Below, piece by piece: positions 44,709-52,358 of a DNA stretch of 64,000 bases. Each line of letters begins with the position of its first letter. The stretch's first letter is position 1. The stretch is taken from NCBI GenBank assembly GCA_020634615.1, contig JACKBI010000016.1, positions 96,489-160,488 of the forward strand, in the 5' to 3' direction. The position numbers were made by a program, and so were the translations under genes. The notes beneath the pieces were generated by a model. It ran no database searches. It was not told where the DNA came from and saw only the letters and a program-made list of their open reading frames with translations. The stretch comes from Anaerolineales bacterium. Lineage in GTDB: Bacteria; Chloroflexota; Anaerolineae; JAAEKA01.

Positions 44709-45503
44709 ATGAATATTTTCTTTCGCGAGCTGAGAGCCAACTTCAAGTCGCTTATCATCTGGTGTGTGATCATTGTTATGTTCGTCGCCGTCGGATTTGC
44801 CAAGTTCTCTGCCTACGAGGGCAATCCCGAGCTGCTGGCGGTGCTGGATGGCGTCCCGCCCGCGATGCTGGCGGCGTTCAATCTCAACGCATTCAATCTG
44901 ACCACGATTACCGGATTCTATGGCGTGATGTTCACCTACTTCGCCTTGATTTTGTCGATCGCAGCGGTCATGTGGGGCAGCGACATTATCACCAAAGAAG
45001 AACGGGACAAGACGGTCGAGTTTGCGCTCACCCTGCCGGTGCGCAGATCACAAGTGATCACCGGCAAGCTCTTCGCGGTGCTGGTCAACTGCATTGTGCT
45101 GCTGCTTTTCACCGCTGCTGCCGTGTTGCTCAATGCGTTGCAATACCAACGCGACAACCAGTTCTACCAGTTTGTGGCGATATCGATGCTGGCGCTTTTC
45201 CTGCTTCAGATGGTCTTTCTGGCAATTGGTATCTTCCTGGGATGTGCCATGAAAAGCTACAAGCGGGCCAGCTCGGTGGCCCTGGCGATCCTGCTGGGAA
45301 CCTATTTCATCTCAATCGTGGCCGGGCTGCACAAGAATCTGGATTTCCTGAAGTACCTCTCGCCCTTCAAATACTTCGACGCGGCCGCGCTGCTGCATGA
45401 CTCCAGCATCAGTAGCGTCTACCTGGTGCTGACGGTCGTAATCGTCGCCGCCTGTCTGGTCGGCGCGTATATGACGTATGGACGACGAGACCTGTATATC
45501 TAG
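44709..45503 (+). CDS. ABC-2 transporter permease, second subunit
   Basis: 264 residues, homologous in layout to the first permease: KSLIIWCVIIVMFVAVGFAK, YFALILSIAAVMWGSDIITKEERDKTVEFALTLPV, VNCIVLLLFTAAAVLL, LLQMVFLAIGIFLGCAMKS, VALAILLGTYFISIVAG and VVIVAACLVGAYM. With the ATPase it makes a three-gene exporter, ended by a strong terminator. Confidence 0.9.
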   Translation: MNIFFRELRANFKSLIIWCVIIVMFVAVGFAKFSAYEGNPELLAVLDGVPPAMLAAFNLNAFNLTTITGFYGVMFTYFALILSIAAVMWGSDIITKEERDKTVEFALTLPVRRSQVITGKLFAVLVNCIVLLLFTAAAVLLNALQYQRDNQFYQFVAISMLALFLLQMVFLAIGIFLGCAMKSYKRASSVALAILLGTYFISIVAGLHKNLDFLKYLSPFKYFDAAALLHDSSISSVYLVLTVVIVAACLVGAYMTYGRRDLYI

Positions 45504-45531
45504 AGCCTGTCCGAGTTATCCGGCGGCTAGT

Positions 45532-45567
45532 GACACCTGCACAATGACGTGCGGGTGTCTTTTTTTG
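45532..45567 (+). terminator. Terminator of the ABC exporter operon
   Basis: GACACCTGCAC/GTGCGGGTGTC stem with one mismatch and a 6-nt loop, followed by a run of T (45560-45566). Confidence 0.9.
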
Positions 45568-45608
45568 GCAGATTGCGGAAAACTTGCCTGCGTTTCACGG
45601 CGCAACCG

Positions 45609-45637
45609 TTGGAGCGTTCAGCGACCTGTGGTATACT
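45609..45637 (+). promoter_or_regulatory. Promoter of the small gene at 45658
   Basis: TTGGAG 45609-45614, a 17-bp spacer, and TATACT 45632-45637, with GAGGAA before the GTG start. Confidence 0.6.
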
Positions 45638-45657
45638 TGAGCCGAGGAAACATCCCT

Positions 45658-45936
45658 GTGAAAACCCTGAACGCTGTCGTGATTCGAGAGGCGCTGGCAG
45701 GCTACGCCGTCGCAAACGAAGTGATCGAGGCTGAACGCCGTAAAGGCTTGGCAACGATGACTGATGAAGAAGCGCGCGATATCGATCGGCAACTCTACGC
45801 AAGTTGGCAGTCGCTACCTGACTGGGCGAGGGTTGGTCTGGAGCGTCTCGACCTATTCCAACTAGAGTCACTGCTTGCGATGCGCAGAGCATTTCAACGA
45901 ATGGCTGAGTCAAGGACCGACCATGAATCCGCGTGA
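45658..45936 (+). CDS. Small protein upstream of a nucleotidyltransferase remnant
   Basis: 92 residues from GTG 45658, read after GAGGAA. Helical and charged (VIREALAGYAVANEVIEAERR, TMTDEEARDIDRQLYASWQ). No family recognised. Its end overlaps the next start by 14 nt, as in two-gene toxin-antitoxin modules with nucleotidyltransferase toxins, so it may be the regulatory partner. The partner gene is now broken. Confidence 0.6.
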   Translation: MKTLNAVVIREALAGYAVANEVIEAERRKGLATMTDEEARDIDRQLYASWQSLPDWARVGLERLDLFQLESLLAMRRAFQRMAESRTDHESA

Positions 45937-46313
45937 GCACGCTGCGGCAGAACTTCACCTGTTCTTCCAACAGCTCGGAGTAAGTTATGCGATTATCGGC
46001 GGGGTAGCTGTGCAGATCTGGGGAGAGCCGAGGTTTACCCAGGATGTTGACCTGACAGTCGCTGCTCCGCTAGACGAGCCAGCGATTTTCATCCAGAATG
46101 TGTTCCGCCGAGGATCTGATCATCCACAAAGCCATCGCCGGCCGCCCCCAGGACATACGCGACATAGAGGGCGTGATCTATCGCCAGAAACTCGCTCTCG
46201 ACGCCGGTTACATTCGCGAGTGGCTCCAGGCTTTCTCCGATTTGTTGGAGAACCCGGACATCATGGCCCGGTTTGAGACACCCTGGAACGTGATCGGCGG
46301 CCCCGGCGCGTAG
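45923..46313 (+). pseudogene. Nucleotidyltransferase (AbiEii/MNT-like) with internal deletion
   Basis: The N-terminal frame MNPREHAAAELHLFFQQLGV, SYAIIGGVAVQIWGEPRFTQ-DVDL holds the GG...D-x-D nucleotidyltransferase motif. After EPAIFIQNVFRR the frame shifts. The C-terminal text (VCSAEDLIIHKAIAGRPQD, IRDIEGVIYRQ) continues in another frame to 46313. In intact relatives about 80 residues lie between these parts. A deletion plus frameshift is inferred. Confidence 0.7.
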
Positions 46314-46350
46314 TCCCAGTTGCTCCCACCGCTCTATCGTGTATAATGCG

Positions 46351-46379
46351 AACCGCCCGGAAGAGTCCGGGCGGTTTTT
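46351..46379 (+). terminator. Intrinsic terminator after the nucleotidyltransferase remnant
   Basis: AACCGCCCGGA/TCCGGGCGGTT stem with an AGAG loop and TTTTTC. A TATAAT (46342-46347) with TTGCTC 16 bp upstream stands directly in front of it. Confidence 0.9.
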
Positions 46380-46394
46380 CATCAGCGGGTACGA

Positions 46395-46500
46395 ACCCCG
46401 CCCTGAAAGACGTATTGCGTACAGCGTATTGCGTAGCCCTGGCCGCCAACCGTGGCGTCTCCGAATACGAAATACGCAACACGAAATACCCTCCCAGGCA
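46395..46500. repeat. Imperfect inverted heptamer-type repeat before the radical SAM gene
   Basis: CGTATTGCGTACAGCGTATTGCGTA-like units and, further on, CGAAATACGCAACACGAAATAC, roughly the complement. No coding sense is likely. Confidence 0.7.
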
Positions 46501-46519
46501 AAACGAGCAGGAGCTACCC

Positions 46520-48592
46520 ATGAACAACCACATGCAGCCCGCCGAGATCAGCGGGTTTCTTGAACGCACGCTGCTGCGCGTGCAGAAGCCGGCCCGCTAC
46601 ACCGGCGGCGAATGGAACGCCGTCAGCAAGGACTGGGACGCCACACCACACCGCGTCGCGCTGGCATTCCCCGACATCTACGACCTGGGGATGAGCAACC
46701 TGGGGCTGGCCATTCTCTACGATCTCCTCAACAAGCGGCCCGATATGCTGGCCGAGCGGGTCTACGCGCCCTGGACCGACTTCGAAGCCGAGCTGCGCAG
46801 CGCGAAAGTTCCCCTGTACAGCCTGGAAAGCCGCCACGCGCTGGCCGACTTCGACGTCATCGGCTTCAGCCTGCCCTACGAACAGCTATACACCAACGTA
46901 CTCAACATGCTGGACCTGGCCGGCTTGCCGTTGCGCGCTGCCAACCGGACAGCGGAACACCCGCTGGTTCTCGCCGGCGGCAGCGGCTGTTACAACCCGG
47001 AACCGATGTCAGCCTTCTTCGACGCGATGGTCATCGGCGAGGGAGAAGAGGTGGTTTTTGAGGTGGTGGAGGCGTATGCGGAGTGGCGGAGGGAAAATGA
47101 GGGAAACGAGGGAAACCAGGGAAACGGTCGATCACGTTTCACGTCTCACGTTTCACGCTTCACGCTTTGGCAGCGACTGGCGCAAATTCGCGGGGTTTAC
47201 GTACCGCATCTTTACGCCGTAAGCTACCACGCAGATGGGACGGTTGCGCAGGTTGAGCCCATCGACGAGGCCGCGCCGCCGTCAGTGGTCAAACGCATCC
47301 TGCCCACCATGCCTGAGCCGACGACCAATTTCATCGTGCCTTTCGTGGACACGGTCCACAACCGCGCCGCCATCGAGATCCAGCGCGGCTGCACGCGCGG
47401 CTGCCGTTTCTGCCAGGCCGGCATGATCTTCCGCCCGGTGCGCGAGCGCCCCGTCCAGGAAGTGCTCGACGCGGTGGACAAGATCATCGCATCCACCGGC
47501 TTCGAAGAGATCGGCCTGCTCAGCCTCAGCAGCAGCGACTACAGCGGCGTCGCCGAACTGGTCGAGGCAATCATGACCAAACACGGCGACAAGAAGCTGA
47601 GTGTCGGTCTGCCCAGCCTGCGCATCGAAAGCTTCTCCGTCGACCTGATGGAGCAACTGGCGCGCGGCCGGCGGCGCAGCGGTTTCACATTCGCGCCCGA
47701 AGCGGCCACCGATCGCCTACGCGACGTGATCAACAAACCGATCTCCACCGAAGACTTGCTCAAGACGGCCGACGAGGTCTACAGCCGCGGTTGGACCACC
47801 ATCAAGGTCTATTTCATGATCGGCCACCCGACGCAGACCATGGAAGACGTGGACGCCATCGCGGACCTGGCGCAACAGGTACTTGCCATCGGACGGCGGC
47901 ACATCGGCGGCAAGGCCAAGGTGCGCGTCGGCGTCAGCACGCTGGTGCCCAAGCCGCACACCCCATTCCAGTGGGTCCCAGTCGAGGACGAAGCGACGCT
48001 CAACGCGCAGATCCGGCATTTGCAGGCGCGGCTGCGCGGCCGCGGTCTGGAGTTCAGTTGGAACGACCCGCAGGACACGCTGATCGAGGCGTTCCTCAGC
48101 CGCGGCGATCGCCGGCTGAGCGACGTGGTGGAGCGCGCCTGGCAACTGGGAGCAAAGTTCGACGGCTGGCAGGACATCCGCAGCTACGACGCATGGATGC
48201 AAGCCTTCGCCGAGCAGGGTTTGGACCCCGAGTGGTACGCCCGCCGCGAGCGCAAGATCGACGAAGTATTACCGTGGGAGCACATCAACGCCGGCGTCAG
48301 CAAGGAGTTCCTGACGCTGGACTACATGAACTCCCTGAAGGGCGCGGTGGTGGACGACTGTCGCGAGCACTGCTTCTCCTGCGGCATTCTGGGTCTCTTC
48401 AAGCACGACCGGCGCAACGTGCCCGACGGCGCCTGGGGTTGCCCCGCGTTGGGCCGCGGCAAGCAGCGCCAGCCGGTGGATATCACACCGGTTCCACTTT
48501 ATGTAAATCCTGATATGGCGCCTGAGTTGGCCCCGCAGTACGGACCACGTGTCCCACAGCGCGCCGGACTCCATGAGCCGGCGCGAAGTTGA
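46520..48592 (+). CDS. TIGR03960-like B12-binding radical SAM protein
   Basis: 690 residues from ATG 46520 with AGGAG upstream; the longer frame is repeat DNA. The N-terminal B12-like domain (VALAFPDIYDLGMSNLGLAI, FDVIGFSLPYEQLYTNVLNM) precedes the radical SAM core with IQRGCTRGCRFCQAGM (Cys-x3-Cys-x2-Cys, about residues 289-299), SLSSSDYSG and FTFAPEAATDRLR. The C-terminal part has CREHCFSCGILG. Residues about 193-215 (RENEGNEGNQGNGRSRFTS) are a low-complexity insertion encoded by heptamer repeats. The usual partner, a DUF2344 protein, lies at 50185. Substrate unknown, RNA modification is suspected. Confidence 0.9.
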   Translation: MNNHMQPAEISGFLERTLLRVQKPARYTGGEWNAVSKDWDATPHRVALAFPDIYDLGMSNLGLAILYDLLNKRPDMLAERVYAPWTDFEAELRSAKVPLYSLESRHALADFDVIGFSLPYEQLYTNVLNMLDLAGLPLRAANRTAEHPLVLAGGSGCYNPEPMSAFFDAMVIGEGEEVVFEVVEAYAEWRRENEGNEGNQGNGRSRFTSHVSRFTLWQRLAQIRGVYVPHLYAVSYHADGTVAQVEPIDEAAPPSVVKRILPTMPEPTTNFIVPFVDTVHNRAAIEIQRGCTRGCRFCQAGMIFRPVRERPVQEVLDAVDKIIASTGFEEIGLLSLSSSDYSGVAELVEAIMTKHGDKKLSVGLPSLRIESFSVDLMEQLARGRRRSGFTFAPEAATDRLRDVINKPISTEDLLKTADEVYSRGWTTIKVYFMIGHPTQTMEDVDAIADLAQQVLAIGRRHIGGKAKVRVGVSTLVPKPHTPFQWVPVEDEATLNAQIRHLQARLRGRGLEFSWNDPQDTLIEAFLSRGDRRLSDVVERAWQLGAKFDGWQDIRSYDAWMQAFAEQGLDPEWYARRERKIDEVLPWEHINAGVSKEFLTLDYMNSLKGAVVDDCREHCFSCGILGLFKHDRRNVPDGAWGCPALGRGKQRQPVDITPVPLYVNPDMAPELAPQYGPRVPQRAGLHEPARS
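47096..47166. repeat. Heptamer-type repeat inside the radical SAM gene
   Basis: GGGAAAC-type units (47109-47134) are followed by CGTTTCACGTCTCACG and TTTCACGCTTCACGC units. Frame is kept and about 24 residues are added. Confidence 0.8.
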
Positions 48593-48852
48593 ACTTCTTC
48601 CGTGCCCGCCAGAGGCTGATGAAAGCTAAGATTTTATTCCGGTAATAGCCCAGCGAGGCCCGCCCGACCGTAAAACGGATCGGGCTACCCACTGCGGGGC
48701 GCGAGCAGCAAGGTGGAAGCCCTTCCAGGGCTGGAATCCAGGCCCGCAGGACCTTTCACGTTGTAGCCGGACGGCTTTGCGCAGCACCCTGTAGCGGAGC
48801 GGAGTGGGTAGCCTCCGGCGGGCGTCCCGATACAATTGCCGATTAATTTCTT
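48593..48852. other. Intergenic region, no gene seen
   Basis: Between the radical SAM stop and the composite repeat. It contains fragments such as AGGCCCGCCCGACCG, GGATCGGGCTACCCACT and GGAGTGGGTAGCCTCCGG that look like decayed repeats. No conserved ORF or RNA gene was recognised. Confidence 0.5.
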
Positions 48853-48983
48853 AGAAGCTGTTTGAAAAGACTTCGGAAGTCGCCGACTGACTGTCACGAC
48901 TGGCCTACAACGGTTTTGACAGGCTACTCTTGTTGACTCGGCGACTTCCGAAGTCTGAACGGGCGACTTTTCAAACAGCTTCT
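48853..48983. repeat. REP hairpin nested within an outer 17-bp inverted repeat
   Basis: The outer arms AGAAGCTGTTTGAAAAG (48853-48869) and CTTTTCAAACAGCTTCT (48967-48983) are perfect complements. Inside lies a REP hairpin (48869-48955) with GACTTCGGAAGTCGCCGA and TCGGCGACTTCCGAAGTC. Upstream and downstream flanks have no genes. Confidence 0.85.
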
Positions 48984-49054
48984 TAACCTTCATAAGCCAT
49001 CTGGCTACAAAGTGGAAGGCCCTATGGGCCTGAAGATCGAGGATTCCGCGAACA

Positions 49055-49110
49055 GTCTCCGAAGTGTACACTGTCTACCGATCACCGTTTACCGCTTACC
49101 GGGCACCGTC
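49055..49110. repeat. Heptamer-type repeat upstream of the exchanger gene
   Basis: Units such as GTCTACC, GATCACC, GTTTACC, GCTTACC, GGGCACC in direct succession, ending just before the CCAGGAG ribosome site. Confidence 0.75.
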
Positions 49111-49123
49111 CCCAGGAGTAACC

Positions 49124-50185
49124 ATGCGTCCCATCTACTTCCTGCTTATCTTCCTGCCGGTCGCAGTGCTGGCAGAGTTGCTGCACTGGCCCCCGCTGGT
49201 GATCTTTGGCGCGTCGGCGCTGGCTGTGGTGCCGCTGGCCGGCCTGCTGGGCGAGGCGACTGAAGTGCTGGCCGACAAGATCGGGCCGCGCTTCGGCGGG
49301 CTGCTCAACGCGACACTGGGCAACGCGGCCGAACTGATCATCACTATCATCGCCATCCGCGCCGGCCAGTTGACGCTGGTCAAGGCGTCCATCATTGGCT
49401 CGGTGATCGGCAACATCCTGCTGGTGCTGGGCGCCAGCATTCTACTGGGTGGCCTCAAGAACGGCGTGCAGCGCTTCAGCCGCGAGAACGCCGGCATCGA
49501 CGCCACCATGCTGATACTGGCGGTCATCGCCATCAGCGTGCCGTCGATCTTCAACGTCGCGATCGAGCCCAACAAGGTGGCGGTGGAAGAGTTGAGCCTG
49601 GCGACCGCAGCAGTGATGCTGATCATCTACGGGCTGGCGATCCTCTACCAGTTCAAGTCACAGACACCGGAAGAGGAACTGGCGCCGGGCATCAAAACCA
49701 GCCACACCGCGCACCGCTGGAACCCGCAGGTGGCGCTGGGCATCCTGGTGGCAGCAGTGGTCGGGATCGCGATAATGAGCGAGTTTCTGGTGGGATCGGT
49801 GGAGCCGGTCACCGAGTCGCTTGGCATGAGCGCGTTTTTTGTGGGCATCATCATCATCCCGTTGATCGGCAACGTCGCCGAACACATGGTCGCGGTGCAG
49901 GTCGCCCGCAAGAACCAGATGGACCTCAGCCTGAGCATCGCCAACGGGTCCAGTCTGCAAATTGCCCTCTTCGTTGCACCGGTACTGGTGTTCCTCTCGC
50001 TGGCTCTGGGCAATCCCCTGACGCTGGAATTCAACAACTTTGAATTGATCGCGCTGACTACCGCAGCCGTGATCGCGGCCTTCATTTCCGTGGACGGTCG
50101 CTCCAACTGGCTGGAAGGCGCTATGTTGCTGGCGGTCTACGCCATCCTCGCGCTGGCCTTCTTCTTCCTGCCGGCGGTCCTCTGA
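49124..50185 (+). CDS. Calcium/proton exchanger, CaCA family (CAX)
   Basis: 353 residues from ATG 49124 with CAGGAG upstream. About eleven membrane spans, with the two alpha-repeat motifs LNATLGNAAELIITIIA and IPLIGNVAEHMVAVQVA holding the acidic ion-binding residues, and an acidic cytosolic loop (QTPEEELAPG). It exports Ca2+ in exchange for H+. The stop overlaps the start of the DUF2344 gene by 1 nt (TGATG). Confidence 0.92.
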   Translation: MRPIYFLLIFLPVAVLAELLHWPPLVIFGASALAVVPLAGLLGEATEVLADKIGPRFGGLLNATLGNAAELIITIIAIRAGQLTLVKASIIGSVIGNILLVLGASILLGGLKNGVQRFSRENAGIDATMLILAVIAISVPSIFNVAIEPNKVAVEELSLATAAVMLIIYGLAILYQFKSQTPEEELAPGIKTSHTAHRWNPQVALGILVAAVVGIAIMSEFLVGSVEPVTESLGMSAFFVGIIIIPLIGNVAEHMVAVQVARKNQMDLSLSIANGSSLQIALFVAPVLVFLSLALGNPLTLEFNNFELIALTTAAVIAAFISVDGRSNWLEGAMLLAVYAILALAFFFLPAVL

Positions 50186-50868
50186 TGTCAGTAAACAACA
50201 TGCCTGAAGCAGCCGTCCAGGCCCAGCGCCTGCGGGTCACCTACAGCCACCAGGGGCCGTTGCGCTATGTCGGCCACCTGGACGTGGTGCGCACCTGGGA
50301 GCGCGCGCTGCGCCGCGCCGAAGTGCCGCTGGCCTACTCGGAGGGCTTCAACCCGCAGGCCAAGCTGCAATTTGCGTCCGGCTTGCCACTGGGAACCACC
50401 GGCCGCGCCGAGATCATGGATGTGCTGCTGACCGAGGTGACCGACCCGGCCGAGTTTGCAGCTCAGGTCACGCCGCACCTGCCGGCCGGGCTGGCCATTG
50501 TGGCCGTCGCCGAAGCTCCCATCAAAACCAAGGCATTGCAGGGCCTGCTGCGCTCCTCCGACTGGCAGGCTGACGTCCAGACCGACCTCAGCGCGGACGC
50601 ATTGGAGGCGAAGGTAAGGACTTTCATGGACAGCGCGTCCATAGAGGCAACGCGAAGACGAAAGAGTCGCAGCAACACCTACGATCTGCGAATCCTCGTG
50701 CTGAACATGCGGTGCGCGGGCCAGGCGGAGCCGGGCTGGCAACGTCTGCTGATGACCCTGCGCAGCGAGCCCAGCGCCACCGGCCGCGTCGACGCGGTGC
50801 TGGAAAAACTGGACTTGGGTGAGGTTGTATCACGCATCGAACGCCAACGGTTGATCTTTGCGGACTAG
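50185..50868 (+). CDS. DUF2344 (TIGR03936) protein
   Basis: 227 residues. RLRVTYSHQGPLRYVGHLDVVRTWERALRRAEVPLAYSEG and FNPQAKLQFASGLPLGTTGRAE are the family's signature text; the C-terminus contains DLRILVLNMRCAGQ. It is normally fused or adjacent to the TIGR03960 radical SAM protein, here at 46520, but the exchanger gene and repeats lie between. Function unknown. Confidence 0.9.
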   Translation: MSVNNMPEAAVQAQRLRVTYSHQGPLRYVGHLDVVRTWERALRRAEVPLAYSEGFNPQAKLQFASGLPLGTTGRAEIMDVLLTEVTDPAEFAAQVTPHLPAGLAIVAVAEAPIKTKALQGLLRSSDWQADVQTDLSADALEAKVRTFMDSASIEATRRRKSRSNTYDLRILVLNMRCAGQAEPGWQRLLMTLRSEPSATGRVDAVLEKLDLGEVVSRIERQRLIFAD

Positions 50869-50889
50869 GCCCGACGTTGCATAATTTGC

Positions 50890-50918
50890 TTGACCACAGC
50901 ACAGCGGGATTGTATAAT
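50890..50918 (+). promoter_or_regulatory. Promoter of the Uma2 family gene
   Basis: TTGACC 50890-50895, a 17-bp spacer, and TATAAT 50913-50918. Confidence 0.75.
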
Positions 50919-50952
50919 TCGCTGCACAGTTCAGTGGTATTGGAGACATCGA

Positions 50953-51543
50953 ATGGTAGTAGCACAGAAACCGAAGACACGGTTTTCAGCCGCCGAGTAC
51001 CTCGCGCTCGAAGAGGAAGCCGAGTACCGCAGCGAGTACTATCAGGGCGAGATCTTCGCCATGTCTGGCGGTTCGGCAAACCACAATCGCATCGCTGGCA
51101 ATTTGTTTGTCGCTCTCCGAAGTGCGCTGCGTGGCAAGCCATGTGAAGCGTTTATCAACGACATGCGCCTCCAGGTCAAGAGACACCATCTCTACACCTA
51201 TCCGGACGTCATGGTTGTCTGTGGTAAGATCGAATTCGCTCAGGGTCGCAACGACACGGTTGCCAACCCGATATTGATCGTCGAGGTTTTGTCACCGTCC
51301 ACCGAGGCTTACGATCGCGGCAAGAAGTTCGAGTTCTACCGCTCTATCGAGGGGTTTCAGGAATACGTTCTGGTCGATCAGCAGCGGATGCACATTGAAC
51401 GCTATCGCCCGCTGGGCTTGGGCCGTTGGGAGATGACAACGCTCGACGCCACGGACGAAGTCCTGTCGCTGACCTCGGTTGGCATCGATCTCACCCTGGC
51501 CAGCATCTACGAACGGGTTGATCTGGAGAGTGAATTGACCTGA
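50953..51543 (+). CDS. Uma2/DUF820 family PD-(D/E)XK nuclease-like protein
   Basis: 196 residues from ATG 50953. The restriction-endonuclease-like core shows YPDVMVVCG (Asp) and ILIVEVLSPSTEAYDRGKKFEFYR (Glu-x-Leu with downstream Lys). RSEYYQGEIFAMSGGSANHNRIAGNL is the usual N-terminal signature. These proteins are abundant in filamentous bacteria such as cyanobacteria and Chloroflexota; biological role is unclear, some may be tied to mobile elements. Confidence 0.9.
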   Translation: MVVAQKPKTRFSAAEYLALEEEAEYRSEYYQGEIFAMSGGSANHNRIAGNLFVALRSALRGKPCEAFINDMRLQVKRHHLYTYPDVMVVCGKIEFAQGRNDTVANPILIVEVLSPSTEAYDRGKKFEFYRSIEGFQEYVLVDQQRMHIERYRPLGLGRWEMTTLDATDEVLSLTSVGIDLTLASIYERVDLESELT

Positions 51544-51557
51544 CAGAGGGGCGTATT

Positions 51558-51585
51558 TTGACAGGAACGCGAACACAGGTATAAT
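51558..51585 (+). promoter_or_regulatory. Promoter of the rplU-rpmA-rpmE operon
   Basis: TTGACA 51558-51563, a 16-bp spacer, and TATAAT 51580-51585, both consensus. +1 near 51592. Confidence 0.8.
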
Positions 51586-51591
51586 TTCTGA

Positions 51592-51741
51592 GTTAGCTGC
51601 CAGGCCTGCCAAATGGCCTGGTCTTTTATGCCCTGTAACGCCCGGTTTTTTGCCGGCCTTTTGAAACGCAGAGAACACCTGACGGCATCGCAAGCAAGCG
51701 TCGGTATGCCGAACGCGATGGCGGCAGCAAGGAGAAAACAG
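51592..51741 (+). promoter_or_regulatory. Structured 5' leader of rplU, candidate ribosomal-protein autoregulatory element
   Basis: About 150 nt with CCAGGCC/GGCCTGG followed by TCTTTT (51600-51627), a CCGG-TTTTTTG-CCGG hairpin (51643-51657), and a CGGCAT/ATGCCG pairing in the second half. The first hairpin plus T-run could act as an attenuator or could end the Uma2 transcript. No match to a known leader class is claimed. Confidence 0.45.
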
Positions 51742-52053
51742 ATGTATGCAGTAATTCGCACCGGCGGCAAGCAGTACCGTGTTGCGCCCGGTGAGTGGCT
51801 CGAAGTTGAGAAGCTGGCCGGCGAAGTCGGTGATCAGCTCACGCTGGAAGACGTGCTGTTGGTTCACAATGGCGAGCAGGCCGTTATTGGCCAGCCGACC
51901 GTAGACGGCGCCAAGGTTCTGGCCACCGTCACGTCACAGCACAAAGGCCGCAAGGTCATCGTCTTCAAATACCGCCCGAAGCAGCGCTATCGCCGCAAGC
52001 GCGGTCATCGACAGCAGCTTACCCGGCTCCACATCGACGCCATCGAATTGTAG
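51742..52053 (+). CDS. rplU: 50S ribosomal protein L21
   Basis: 103 residues from ATG 51742 with AAGGAG upstream; the longer frame is leader. MYAVIRTGGKQYRVAPGEWL, LLVHNGEQAVIGQPTVDGA and VIVFKYRPKQRYRRKRGHRQ are standard. First gene of the rplU-rpmA-rpmE run. Confidence 0.97.
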   Translation: MYAVIRTGGKQYRVAPGEWLEVEKLAGEVGDQLTLEDVLLVHNGEQAVIGQPTVDGAKVLATVTSQHKGRKVIVFKYRPKQRYRRKRGHRQQLTRLHIDAIEL

Positions 52054-52071
52054 AGATAGGAGAGAGTAAAA

Positions 52072-52338
52072 ATGGCTCACAAAAAAGGCGGCGGCAGCAG
52101 CAAGAACGGGCGCGATAGCCAGAGCAAACGTCTGGGCGTGAAGCGCTTCGACGGCCAGTATGTCACGGCCGGGTCGATTCTCATTCGCCAGCGCGGCACC
52201 AAGATCCTTCCCGGCACCAACACCGGCCTGGGTCGCGACCACACCGTCTTCGCCACCATCGACGGCTTCGTAAAGTACGAGTTCGTCCGGCGCGACAAGA
52301 AACAGGTCAGTGTCTATGCTGAGCAGCCCAGCAGCTAA
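52072..52338 (+). CDS. rpmA: 50S ribosomal protein L27
   Basis: 88 residues. MAHKKGGGSSKNGRDSQSKR start, GVKRFDGQYVTAGSILIRQRGT, GRDHTVFATIDGFVKYE. The N-terminal tail starts directly with the mature AHKKGGG form, so no Firmicutes-style leader peptide is present. 18 nt after rplU. Confidence 0.97.
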   Translation: MAHKKGGGSSKNGRDSQSKRLGVKRFDGQYVTAGSILIRQRGTKILPGTNTGLGRDHTVFATIDGFVKYEFVRRDKKQVSVYAEQPSS

Positions 52339-52358
52339 GCGAGAACGAGGCAAGAACC

